Shown here: positions 56,154-64,000 of the stretch, in pieces
How the letters are laid out: every line of letters starts with the position of its first letter
Position numbering within the stretch: the first letter of the stretch is position 1
Assembly (NCBI GenBank): GCA_947447525.1
Contig: CANFJL010000002.1
Coordinates: 124,001-188,000 of the forward strand
Length of the DNA stretch: 64,000 nucleotides
Direction of reading: 5' to 3'
DNA from: Flavobacteriales bacterium
GTDB taxonomy: Bacteria > Bacteroidota > Bacteroidia > Flavobacteriales_D > Crocinitomicaceae
Notes under the pieces: model-generated
Seen by the model: only the letters and a program-made list of their open reading frames with translations
Databases searched by the model: none
What the model was told of the DNA's origin: nothing
Made by a program: the position numbers and the translations under genes

Positions 56154-57065
56154 TTAAAAATATCTTGGGCTTAAATAAGCGTTATTTTTTGTTCTAATAT
56201 CGAATCTTAACATAAACTCGTGACTTCCCCATTGATTAACTAATTTTCCATTCATAGGAAAATCGTAAGCATAACCAATCATGCAGAAGTCTTTTACTTG
56301 ATAAGAAGCGTTAAATCCTACCGCATCATTGATACGGTAAAGTACACCAAACCAAATTTGATTATACAAATGAGCAGATACATTTACATCAAGTACAAGT
56401 GGTCCATTTGCAGTATATTTTAAAAGCAAAGATGGTTTAAGATCTAAAACACTATTTACTTTATGAACATAACCAGCCATAGCATATAAATGGCGCTGAG
56501 CAACTGAATTCCCTGTATTGTTGTCGATAGATCTTTTAACGAGTTGCGGCACTGAAACTCCAGCGTAAAATCGTTTAGCATATAAATAAGCACCAAAACC
56601 AAAATTAGCTTTCAAGGTAGAATTAGATTGCAAAAAGTTAGGATCCGTATTATCCGTAACATTTAGACCAGAAAAATTATACTGATTTTGTTGAATTCCT
56701 GCTGAAGCTCCAAGAGATAATCTCATGTCATCATCATTCAATTGAATATGATAAGCAAAAGTACCCATTGCATTTACTCCAGAACGAGAACCAATGCGGT
56801 CATAACTTAAATTTCCTCCAACACCAATATGCTTTTGCGCTATTGGAGCGTGAATTGAAAAGAACTGCGTTTTTGGCGCTCCTTCCCATCCTACCCATTG
56901 TGCTCGAGTAACTCCTGTGATGGTTAAATTATTAGTACTTCCCGCATACCCCGCATTAAATTGCAAAGGATTGAAAAAATACATGGATGTTTGCGCATCT
57001 TGCTGCGCCATTAATGGCAGCGCTGACAAACAAATTATTGCTATTAAATTAATCGTCCTCATCAT
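56154..57065 (-). CDS. PorP/SprF family type IX secretion membrane protein
   Basis: A 303-residue protein with a signal peptide ending LMAQQ. The family start QDAQTSMYFFNPLQFNAGYAGS (about 21-42) is clear, then WVGWEGAPKTQFFSIHAPI and about 14 strands. The end is HEFMLRFDI. It is expected to sit in the outer membrane and to support export or anchoring of the adhesin encoded 5 bases upstream. It stands between that adhesin and the PorE-like gene, the usual sprB-sprF-like order. Confidence 0.92.
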   Translation of the reverse strand: MMRTINLIAIICLSALPLMAQQDAQTSMYFFNPLQFNAGYAGSTNNLTITGVTRAQWVGWEGAPKTQFFSIHAPIAQKHIGVGGNLSYDRIGSRSGVNAMGTFAYHIQLNDDDMRLSLGASAGIQQNQYNFSGLNVTDNTDPNFLQSNSTLKANFGFGAYLYAKRFYAGVSVPQLVKRSIDNNTGNSVAQRHLYAMAGYVHKVNSVLDLKPSLLLKYTANGPLVLDVNVSAHLYNQIWFGVLYRINDAVGFNASYQVKDFCMIGYAYDFPMNGKLVNQWGSHEFMLRFDIRTKNNAYLSPRYF

Positions 57066-57070
57066 ATCTA

Positions 57071-60000
57071 TTAAGGTTGAATTTCTAGGTATCCTGTGTA
57101 AGGATCTTGTGACTTTTTATTGGTATCTATTACATAAAAATAAGTAGAAGCAGGTAATGAATTTGCTGCAGTTCCCTTATAGTGACCATTCCAATCATTT
57201 TGATAAGGTTGCGCTTCAAATACAACACTTCCCCATCTATTATAAACGGTAACATGAATGTCTGGATATTGAGAAAGTAAATAATCAATTACCCACAGTT
57301 CATTTTTACCATCATTATTTGGGGATAAAAATTGATTGATTACCACTGGAATCAATTCTGTACATCCTAAATCAAAGGTAGCTGAAACCACACATCCTGC
57401 AGCATCTGTAACTTGAACTGTATGATTTCCGGCATCAATATTGTGAGCTACCGCACCATTTTCTCCAGTTTCCCAAACATAAGAATAGGCAGCTTGACCA
57501 CCTTGAGCTATAACAGATAGACTTCCATTAAATTCTTTACATTCTGATCCAACTGAATCAACCTGAGCGACAGTTAAAGGAAGTGGTTGTGTAATGGTAA
57601 TACTCGTATCCGCTGTACAACCATCATTATTTACCACTTGAACTGAATAATTTCCAATTGACAATCCAGAAACTGAAGGAGAATTTAATTGACTAGGTGA
57701 CCAATTGTAGGTCAATACACCTGAATTATCAGTTGTAATTGATATAACTCCATTAGAACCACCATAACAAGAAACATTTGTTACACTAACACCTGTTATA
57801 TTAATTGGTGTTGGAGGATCAATTTGAACCATGTCAGTGGTAATACAACCATTAACGTTATCGGTAACCGTAACAAAATATTGACCTGGACCACCAACCA
57901 CTGGTGACAGCGTATTAGCCCCAGAAACAATTGTGGGACCAGACCAACTAACTGAAGAATTCACCGGATTTACCGTTCCTAAAATAACACCAGTATTGGT
58001 AATACAATCTAATCCTGTTGAAGGAGAAAGTGTGTAATTAAATACAGGAGAAGGTAATATATTAACAACAAATTGATCTTGAACACCTGGACAAGCACCT
58101 AATTGCGCAGAAACGTCAATAGTACCAGAGATCGTTGCACCTGTTGTATTCGAAGCTCCATTCCATGTAGGAATTTGTCCGTTACCTGAACTTCCAATTC
58201 CAATATTAGTATTGTTATTCGTCCAAGAGATGGTTGCTCCAGTTGGGGTTGTAATATAATCATTTGGATTAATCTGTGTACCCGGACAAACAGTGAAATC
58301 AGTATTACTATTCATTGTAATTTGCGGTTGAACAGCAACATTTACGATAATGTCAGGACCTGGACATAAAACTGTACCAATTGAAATCGTATAAACTACA
58401 GTATCTACTGTTGTTCCTGTATTGGTCAATACCTGTGCAATTGAATTTCCTGAACCAGCACTTTCACCTCCAATAGTTGAAGGAGCCGAAGCGGTCCAAG
58501 TAAAAGTTGCATTACTAAGGTTAGAACTAATAGCTATACTTGTTGCATCTCCACTACAAATAGTTTGAGCAGTAGGATCTACATTTAAATTTCCTTGTGG
58601 ATTAACCGTAATCGTATGCACCACTGGCGCAACATTCGTACATCCAACACTTGCGCTGATTTCTACAGTACCCGCTTGCGTAGTTGTATTAAATAAAGTA
58701 AGTGGATTAAAGGTTACTGGACTTACACCCGAACCTGTCATGGTAGTTACACCCGTTACATTGGTTGTGTCTGTGATTTCCCATGTAATAACATATCCAG
58801 GAACCGTGGATGTCATAATGAATAATGCTGATGAATCACCTGAACAAATCATCTGATTATAAAAAGTCATATTAACAGATGCAGTAGGATTTATAGTTAC
58901 TACTTGCATAATAGAATCTACACCACAAAAATTCGCTGCATACATCCAAACATTATAAGATCCTGGAACAGAAAAAGTTAATTCCATATTATCAGTTCCA
59001 TTAGTCCATTGCGTATAATCGTATAAATTTCCAACAAAACCATTATTTGAACCTAAACTGCCAGCTGTAACAGTATAACCGGTGGTTTGATCTACTTGCC
59101 AGTAATAAGAATAAGTTGAATCACATCCAGTTGAAGTTACATTTTGTCCACCTGATGATTGATTATCAAAAGTAACTGGCTCCCCTTGACAAATTGGAGA
59201 ATTAGGATTATAATCAAATGCAGCAGAAGCTCCTGTGTTAATAGTGATAGGCCCAACAGTAACTACTGTAGGTAAACCATTATTAGAACAAATATTCTGT
59301 GCAATTATAGTTGCAGAGAAAGCATTTTGAATTGGAGGAAAACCAGGCGCGAAAACATAATCAACACCACAAGAGGAGCTTACAAAAATATGTGAGATGG
59401 TAGTATCATTATCAGTTGTAAAAACAAGAGATGGAGAACCATCAGAAAAATTAACCGTGTAGTTAATTGGAACATCGTTAGAAAGAATATCTATGGAGTA
59501 AGGTGAAGGCAAACAAGTAGTTTGACCAGAACCAGATACCGTTACAACAGGAGCATTACCATTGAATACAATATAATTCTTTGAAGTTGAACAACCATTG
59601 ATAGTTACTGTATGCGTAAGCGTATACTGACCTAAAGGATAAATATGACTAATTTGAGAACCTGTCATATTAGTTTGATTCGAAGTTGCTCCATCCCCCC
59701 AAGTAAAGGTTTGTGTTACACCACTATTATAAGTCGAATTGAAATTAAATAAGGAGGAATCAATAGCTCCACAATTTTTAAAGAAAATTAAGCCATTTTG
59801 AGTGGTTGTACCGTAACCTCCACCAACACTAGCGAGGGTAAGATTTGAAATCGGCGTAGCATTTACATCAATAGTAACCATACTAACCGATGGTGCTTGA
59901 CCATTATTATTATTAACAGTTAACATCGCTGATGTAGTTGGTGCAGTAGCTGTCGAATAAGTCACAACATGAGGTCCAATTCCTGTTGCAATAGCAGGAG

Positions 60001-60205
60001 AGGCGCCAGTACCGAAAGTCCAAGTATAAGTTGCACCTGCAGTAGTCTGTGAAGAAGTGTTATTGAAAGTAACAGTACTTCCTTGACAAATTGTTATTAA
60101 ACCACCAGAAACACTTGGAGATGTATTGAAACTTGCCGTTGGCGCCTGAGCATAAACCATATTGGTAAGGATCAAAAGCGCGAATGCGTAAATAATTTTA
60201 GACAT
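57071..60205 (-). CDS. Large secreted PKD adhesin with CHU_C (gliding) domain
   Basis: A 1044-residue protein with a signal peptide ending VYAQ. About eight beta-sandwich units follow, Thr/Ser/Asn/Gly-rich and mostly PKD- or Ig-like: TVTFNNTSSQTTAGATYTW, then FSVPGSYNVWMYA and YSVQVVNNDGC. Near the end are SprB-repeat-type units with ITQPLPLTV and IDPPTPINITG. The last about 90 residues are the type B sorting domain: LSPNNDGKNELW, VTVYNRWGSVVFE and LPASTYFYVID. It is exported by T9SS and its partner SprF-like gene follows by 5 bases. It resembles gliding adhesins but is much shorter than SprB. Confidence 0.9.
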   Translation of the reverse strand: MSKIIYAFALLILTNMVYAQAPTASFNTSPSVSGGLITICQGSTVTFNNTSSQTTAGATYTWTFGTGASPAIATGIGPHVVTYSTATAPTTSAMLTVNNNNGQAPSVSMVTIDVNATPISNLTLASVGGGYGTTTQNGLIFFKNCGAIDSSLFNFNSTYNSGVTQTFTWGDGATSNQTNMTGSQISHIYPLGQYTLTHTVTINGCSTSKNYIVFNGNAPVVTVSGSGQTTCLPSPYSIDILSNDVPINYTVNFSDGSPSLVFTTDNDTTISHIFVSSSCGVDYVFAPGFPPIQNAFSATIIAQNICSNNGLPTVVTVGPITINTGASAAFDYNPNSPICQGEPVTFDNQSSGGQNVTSTGCDSTYSYYWQVDQTTGYTVTAGSLGSNNGFVGNLYDYTQWTNGTDNMELTFSVPGSYNVWMYAANFCGVDSIMQVVTINPTASVNMTFYNQMICSGDSSALFIMTSTVPGYVITWEITDTTNVTGVTTMTGSGVSPVTFNPLTLFNTTTQAGTVEISASVGCTNVAPVVHTITVNPQGNLNVDPTAQTICSGDATSIAISSNLSNATFTWTASAPSTIGGESAGSGNSIAQVLTNTGTTVDTVVYTISIGTVLCPGPDIIVNVAVQPQITMNSNTDFTVCPGTQINPNDYITTPTGATISWTNNNTNIGIGSSGNGQIPTWNGASNTTGATISGTIDVSAQLGACPGVQDQFVVNILPSPVFNYTLSPSTGLDCITNTGVILGTVNPVNSSVSWSGPTIVSGANTLSPVVGGPGQYFVTVTDNVNGCITTDMVQIDPPTPINITGVSVTNVSCYGGSNGVISITTDNSGVLTYNWSPSQLNSPSVSGLSIGNYSVQVVNNDGCTADTSITITQPLPLTVAQVDSVGSECKEFNGSLSVIAQGGQAAYSYVWETGENGAVAHNIDAGNHTVQVTDAAGCVVSATFDLGCTELIPVVINQFLSPNNDGKNELWVIDYLLSQYPDIHVTVYNRWGSVVFEAQPYQNDWNGHYKGTAANSLPASTYFYVIDTNKKSQDPYTGYLEIQP

Positions 60206-60273
60206 ATAGTAGTAATTAAAAACTCTAATTATGTGTATTAAAGTACAAAATTAAGGAAAAATTATTGAATATT

Positions 60274-61167
60274 TTAATCAATCCAATTTATACCCTTTAG
60301 TAGTTTTTTTTGGGTTCGAATTGCATTTGAATCATCATTGGGTTGAAAATCGTATTCCCAAGAAGCCATTGGAGGCATACTCATTAAAATAGATTCCGTC
60401 CTGCCATTGGAATAGATACCGAATTTGGTGCCCCGATCGTGCAACAAATTAAATTCAACATAACGCGACCGTCTGTGTAACTGCCATTTTTTTTCCTTTT
60501 CATTAGGGGCATACAGCTCTTGTAGATCAACTTGTTTTTTGTAAATATCAGGGAATGAAAGTGCTAATTCCTCACAAAAAGAAAAGAGTTGTTGCTTTGA
60601 AATTCCAGATGATTCATTTTGATGATCAAAAAATACTCCACCTACACCTCTAGTTTCATTTCGATGTGGTAAGTAAAAATAATCATCCGCCCAATCTTTA
60701 AATTTTTGATAAAAATCAGGGTGGTATTTATCATTAATTTTTTTTAGGTCTTTATGAAATTCAGAGGCTAATGAATCATTAATATAATGTGGCGTTAAAT
60801 CAATTCCTCCACCAAACCAATAGCTATTAACATCGATTTCGAAATATCGGACATTCATATGAATAATAGGATGTAAAGGATGTTTAGGGTGCAAAACAAT
60901 TGAAACGCCAGTAGCATAAAAAGAATCACCTTCCAGTTGAAGCTGTTTTCTCATCGCAGCACTTACTTTTCCATGAACGGCAGAAAATGCAACACCACCT
61001 TTTTCAATAATAGTTCCATCTTTAATGGTCCTTGTGTAACCTCCACCACCTTCTTCTCTTTCCCATGCATCTTCTTGAAAAGAAGCGCCTCCATCCCATT
61101 CCTCTAATTCTTTAGTGATGAATTGTTGACAGGCACGAAAAGCATCACTAATTTCCTTGGCCTTCAT
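60274..61167 (-). CDS. hemF: Coproporphyrinogen III oxidase, oxygen-dependent
   Basis: A 297-residue enzyme that turns coproporphyrinogen III to protoporphyrinogen IX using oxygen. It has WEREEGGGGYTR (about 36-47), the VFSAVHG-like AFSAVHGK, HPIIHMNVRYFE (about 96-107), WFGGGIDLTPHY, and RGVGGVFFDH near 178. The end has RGTKFGIYSNGRTESILMS (about 247-265) and WEYDF. The start is the ATG at 61167; a TTG at 61188 is possible but would add seven residues. It overlaps the end of the LysM gene by 20 bases. Aerobic heme synthesis is indicated. Confidence 0.95.
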   Translation of the reverse strand: MKAKEISDAFRACQQFITKELEEWDGGASFQEDAWEREEGGGGYTRTIKDGTIIEKGGVAFSAVHGKVSAAMRKQLQLEGDSFYATGVSIVLHPKHPLHPIIHMNVRYFEIDVNSYWFGGGIDLTPHYINDSLASEFHKDLKKINDKYHPDFYQKFKDWADDYFYLPHRNETRGVGGVFFDHQNESSGISKQQLFSFCEELALSFPDIYKKQVDLQELYAPNEKEKKWQLHRRSRYVEFNLLHDRGTKFGIYSNGRTESILMSMPPMASWEYDFQPNDDSNAIRTQKKLLKGINWID

Positions 61168-62911
61168 TGTTGTAAATGGTTGATTCAAAATCTTGATATC
61201 TGATCATATAAAAAGCACTATTTTCTTTCATCGGAAGGGAATTTGTGATGATTGAAAAATTAATTTTAGTCATAACACCTTCTGCACTTCCATTAGAGAT
61301 AAAAATTAATTTAGGAACTACTGAAAGCATATCATAGCCCAAACAGGCCATTTTTGTAATATCAGCATTGTATTTTAAACGATATTTTTTATGTAAATTA
61401 ATTACAGGCTGAGAATGATAGTTGAAACAACTTGAACTTAAATAATTAAACGAAAATCCATTAGAAGTAATCAAATTTAATTCTTTAAATTCCAACCAAT
61501 CTTTTATTCCATATAATTCAACGTTCTCACGATCCACCAATTTAGATAGTATTTTTATTACCTCATCCTTTGAAGTGGAGAAACTAAGATATCTTGTTTT
61601 CTTTTCCGACTTACTGAATAAAATGAAATCATTTGAATTACTTTCAATTATTTTTGGAGACTGGGCTTTTGAAATATTCCTGTATTGAGCCAAAAATGAC
61701 TCTTCCATTTCTAAATCCACTTTATTTTTAGATCTAATGAAAACAATTTGTTCATTAGAATTATTTAATTTAAGGTAGTTCGCCATTTCTACAGCAACGA
61801 GTGCATTTGAGCTTGGAACTTGATACACATATGGATTTTGCTTTAAAAGCTCTGAATTTAAATTGACAGGAACAACATCTATAATTTCATGCAGCGCGCA
61901 AAATTTAGCAACTTCTTCTGCTTGTTGTTTGTGCAAAGGGGAAATTATTAAATTGACATTTAAGAGTTCTTTACTTGCTAAAATTGAAGTTAAACTTTTA
62001 CTAGCACTCGAATAATCATAAAAAGTTACCTCACCTTCCAAGCCCCATTTCTTTAAAGAATCAATTGCTAGTAAAGCACCCATGTAATATTCCGTTGAAA
62101 TCTTGGACATTCCTCTGAGTGGATATTTTACAGTATCTAATCCAAAAGGAAGGAACACCGCTATGTTTATGTTTTTATTTGGAGTGAGCGCAAGCTTTGT
62201 TGTGAATTTAAATGGTTCAGATAACTTTGATGGGATTTCACGATTTAGTTCTACCGCATCATTCGAATTATTCAATGGGATTTTAATTATGGTTCCGGTT
62301 TTTAGCGATCCACTTTTTAGTTTATTAATTTCTTTTAATTGCTCCGCTGGAACCATAAATCTTTTGGCAATGGTATATATGGTTTCGCCACCCTTTACTG
62401 TATAGTTAAGAACTGAATCTGAAAACTCAAAACTTCTAAGAATAATAACGGAGTCTTTTGGAGGAATCACTATTTCATTTTGGGGCTTTTCATCCCAAAT
62501 CGGCAATCTTAAGGCTGCATTTTTTATGGTCAAAATCTGCCCAATTTTGATTCCCAAGTCAACACCAGGATTCTCAATAATTAATGAATCAACTTTAACA
62601 AAATACTGCCTTGCGATGCTAAACAAAGTTTCCTTTGCAATAACTGTGTGTTTAATTGTTCCTCTCTTAATGGGTAAATATAACTTCTGGCCAATAGCTA
62701 AGGAAAAATTATTACTTAAAGAATTTCTTTTTGCAATTTCTTCACTGCTGTAATTTGTTTTTTGAGCTATAGAATACAGCGTCATTCCAGAGGTAACCTC
62801 AACAACATGACACAATACCTTTTCATGTTCTAACACAGGAATCAACTGTTGAGCACTTAAAAAATGGGTCAACATTAAGGTGAGCGCTAGAAAGGTATTT
62901 TTAATTCTCAT
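61148..62911 (-). CDS. LysM protein with periplasmic-binding-like domain
   Basis: A 587-residue exported protein with a signal peptide ending LSAQ. Three LysM units can be seen at about 34-82, 88-131 and 168-214 (EVTSGMTLYSIAQKTN; IAKETLFSIARQY; VKGGETIYTIAKRF), which bind peptidoglycan. From about 245 a type I periplasmic-binding-like fold starts with INIAVFLPFGLD, and continues with ASKSLTSILAS and VVPVNLNSELLKQNPYVYQVPSS. Its ligand is not known. It lies between guaA (3 bases upstream) and hemF, which it overlaps. Confidence 0.85.
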   Translation of the reverse strand: MRIKNTFLALTLMLTHFLSAQQLIPVLEHEKVLCHVVEVTSGMTLYSIAQKTNYSSEEIAKRNSLSNNFSLAIGQKLYLPIKRGTIKHTVIAKETLFSIARQYFVKVDSLIIENPGVDLGIKIGQILTIKNAALRLPIWDEKPQNEIVIPPKDSVIILRSFEFSDSVLNYTVKGGETIYTIAKRFMVPAEQLKEINKLKSGSLKTGTIIKIPLNNSNDAVELNREIPSKLSEPFKFTTKLALTPNKNINIAVFLPFGLDTVKYPLRGMSKISTEYYMGALLAIDSLKKWGLEGEVTFYDYSSASKSLTSILASKELLNVNLIISPLHKQQAEEVAKFCALHEIIDVVPVNLNSELLKQNPYVYQVPSSNALVAVEMANYLKLNNSNEQIVFIRSKNKVDLEMEESFLAQYRNISKAQSPKIIESNSNDFILFSKSEKKTRYLSFSTSKDEVIKILSKLVDRENVELYGIKDWLEFKELNLITSNGFSFNYLSSSCFNYHSQPVINLHKKYRLKYNADITKMACLGYDMLSVVPKLIFISNGSAEGVMTKINFSIITNSLPMKENSAFYMIRYQDFESTIYNNEGQGN

Positions 62912-62914
62912 ATT

Positions 62915-64000
62915 TTATTCCCATTCAATAGTAGCTGGAGGTTTTGAACTTATATCATAAGTAACTCTATTGATACCTTTAACTTGATTGATGATTTTAT
63001 TAGAAATAGAGGCAAGGAAATCATAAGGAAGATGGCACCAATCCGCTGTCATTCCATCGGTTGAAGTCACGGCTCTAAGCGCTACAGCATTTTCATAAGT
63101 GCGTTCATCTCCCATTACCCCTACAGTCTGAACAGGAAGGAAAATACTTCCGGCTTGCCAAACATCTTTATACAAATTAGCTTCTTTCAAGCCATTAATA
63201 AATATGGAATCTACTTCTTGCAGTATGGCAACTTTTTCTTTGGTCACTTCTCCCAAAATTCTTATTCCTAATCCAGGACCTGGAAATGGGTGTCTGCTTA
63301 ATATTTTATCATCAATGTTTAATGCTGTACCAATTCTTCTTACTTCATCCTTAAACAACAAACGCAAAGGCTCGACTACGCTTAATTTCATATAATCAGG
63401 TAATCCACCGACATTATGGTGCGACTTTATGGTTTGTGATGGACCTCCAGTACCTGAAACGGACTCAATTACATCTGGATAAATCGTACCTTGACCCAGC
63501 CATTTTGCGTTTTCTACTTCTTTTGATGCTTCATTAAAAACATCTATAAATACTTTTCCAATTGCTTTCCTTTTTAATTCAGGATCTGTCAAGCCTTTCA
63601 ATTCGGCATAAAACAATTCAGAAGCATTAATACCTTTAACATTTAATCCCATTCCTTGGTAGGATTCTAATACTTCTGCGTACTCATTCTTTCTTAGCAA
63701 TCCATTATCTACAAAAATACAATGTAAATTTTCTCCAATTGCTTTATGAAGAAGAACCGCAGCAACAGAAGAATCTACACCTCCAGATAGACCTAAAATA
63801 ACACGGTCGTTTCCTAGTTGTTCTTTCAATTTAGCTACACTTTCATCGACAAATAAAGCTGGCGTCCAATCTGCTGAGCAAGAGCATACATTGTAAATAA
63901 AATTCTTTAACAATTGTGTGCCTTCTAAGGAATGATAAACTTCCGGGTGAAATTGCACCCCAAAAGTATCCTCTCCTAATATTTCATATGCTGCAATGGC
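62915..64000 (-). CDS. guaA: GMP synthase (glutamine-hydrolysing), N-terminus outside the window
   Basis: The frame is open to the last base of the window, so the 5' part is missing. The visible 361 residues hold the end of the glutamine amidotransferase domain ([11 protein letters not shown] with the catalytic His and Glu), then the ATP-PPase P-loop [44 protein letters not shown] and the dimerisation domain ending PPATIEWE. It aminates XMP to GMP with glutamine. The frame begins before the in-window GTG at 63958, so that is not the true start. Confidence 0.96.
   Translation of the reverse strand, partial: AIAAYEILGEDTFGVQFHPEVYHSLEGTQLLKNFIYNVCSCSADWTPALFVDESVAKLKEQLGNDRVILGLSGGVDSSVAAVLLHKAIGENLHCIFVDNGLLRKNEYAEVLESYQGMGLNVKGINASELFYAELKGLTDPELKRKAIGKVFIDVFNEASKEVENAKWLGQGTIYPDVIESVSGTGGPSQTIKSHHNVGGLPDYMKLSVVEPLRLLFKDEVRRIGTALNIDDKILSRHPFPGPGLGIRILGEVTKEKVAILQEVDSIFINGLKEANLYKDVWQAGSIFLPVQTVGVMGDERTYENAVALRAVTSTDGMTADWCHLPYDFLASISNKIINQVKGINRVTYDISSKPPATIEWE

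Overview
The window looks like chromosomal DNA of an AT-rich member of the Bacteroidota, most likely order Flavobacteriales. It carries the hallmarks of that group. There are three PorP/SprF proteins, a PorE-like OmpA protein and PorT, all linked to type IX secretion and gliding. Several secreted proteins end in T9SS sorting domains. Other group markers are a TamL lipoprotein, a CzcA-TolC fusion, an alternative GlmU-family protein, a menaquinone methyltransferase, and promoters of the Bacteroidota form TAnnTTTG. Coding density is high. With the starts chosen here no stretch over 300 bases lacks a gene; the longest gap is the AT-rich divergent region 29951-30193. I saw no rRNA, tRNA, CRISPR array or insertion sequence.

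Layout. 1-1808: two PorP/SprF genes, the first cut by the window edge. 1805-6984: amidohydrolase and TamL on the minus strand, divergent from a SpoU-type RNA methyltransferase. 7114-14144: DEAH helicase, GWxTD protein, GT2 glycosyltransferase and GH92 mannosidase on the plus strand. 14158-20587: a minus-strand heavy-metal efflux operon (small exported protein, CzcA-TolC fusion, membrane fusion protein, di-heme-motif lipoprotein). 20664-25991: M1 peptidase, a membrane protein of unknown role, an exported endonuclease and a sugar-dehydrogenase-like propeller. 26068-29950: the retron locus. 30194-38708: FAD oxidase, SDR, histidine ammonia-lyase, HemB, FabG, papain-like hydrolase, APS kinase, rhodanese and DedA. 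38816-53519: a CHU_C adhesin, a sodium symporter, GlmU-like protein, M14 peptidase, TrmD, aminotransferase, heptose kinase, UbiE, PorT, an FAD protein and MnmA. 53516-61167: a small ORF, then a T9SS/gliding cluster (PorE-like, PorP/SprF, large CHU_C adhesin) and HemF. 61148-64000: a LysM protein and GuaA (cut by the edge).

The most interesting region is 26068-29950, read on the minus strand. A short DnaB-like RecA-fold ATPase is followed 10 bases later by a retron msr-msd RNA. That RNA is bounded by a perfect 9-base a1/a2 inverted repeat and contains two small msr hairpins. A retron reverse transcriptase with NAxxH, YADD and VTG motifs follows. The next gene is an RtcR-like regulator: a CARF-type sensor domain fused to a sigma-54 AAA+ activator. 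No rtcA/rtcB and no CRISPR-Cas genes are nearby. An imperfect -24/-12 element lies just upstream of the DnaB-like gene. A working model, inferred rather than shown, is a retron whose expression or activity is tied to RNA-damage or oligonucleotide sensing, with the DnaB-like ATPase as its partner.

A second theme is transcription. Several genes have an exact TAnnTTTG box only 3-5 bases before the start codon, which predicts leaderless mRNAs. Housekeeping genes are otherwise ordinary for the group.
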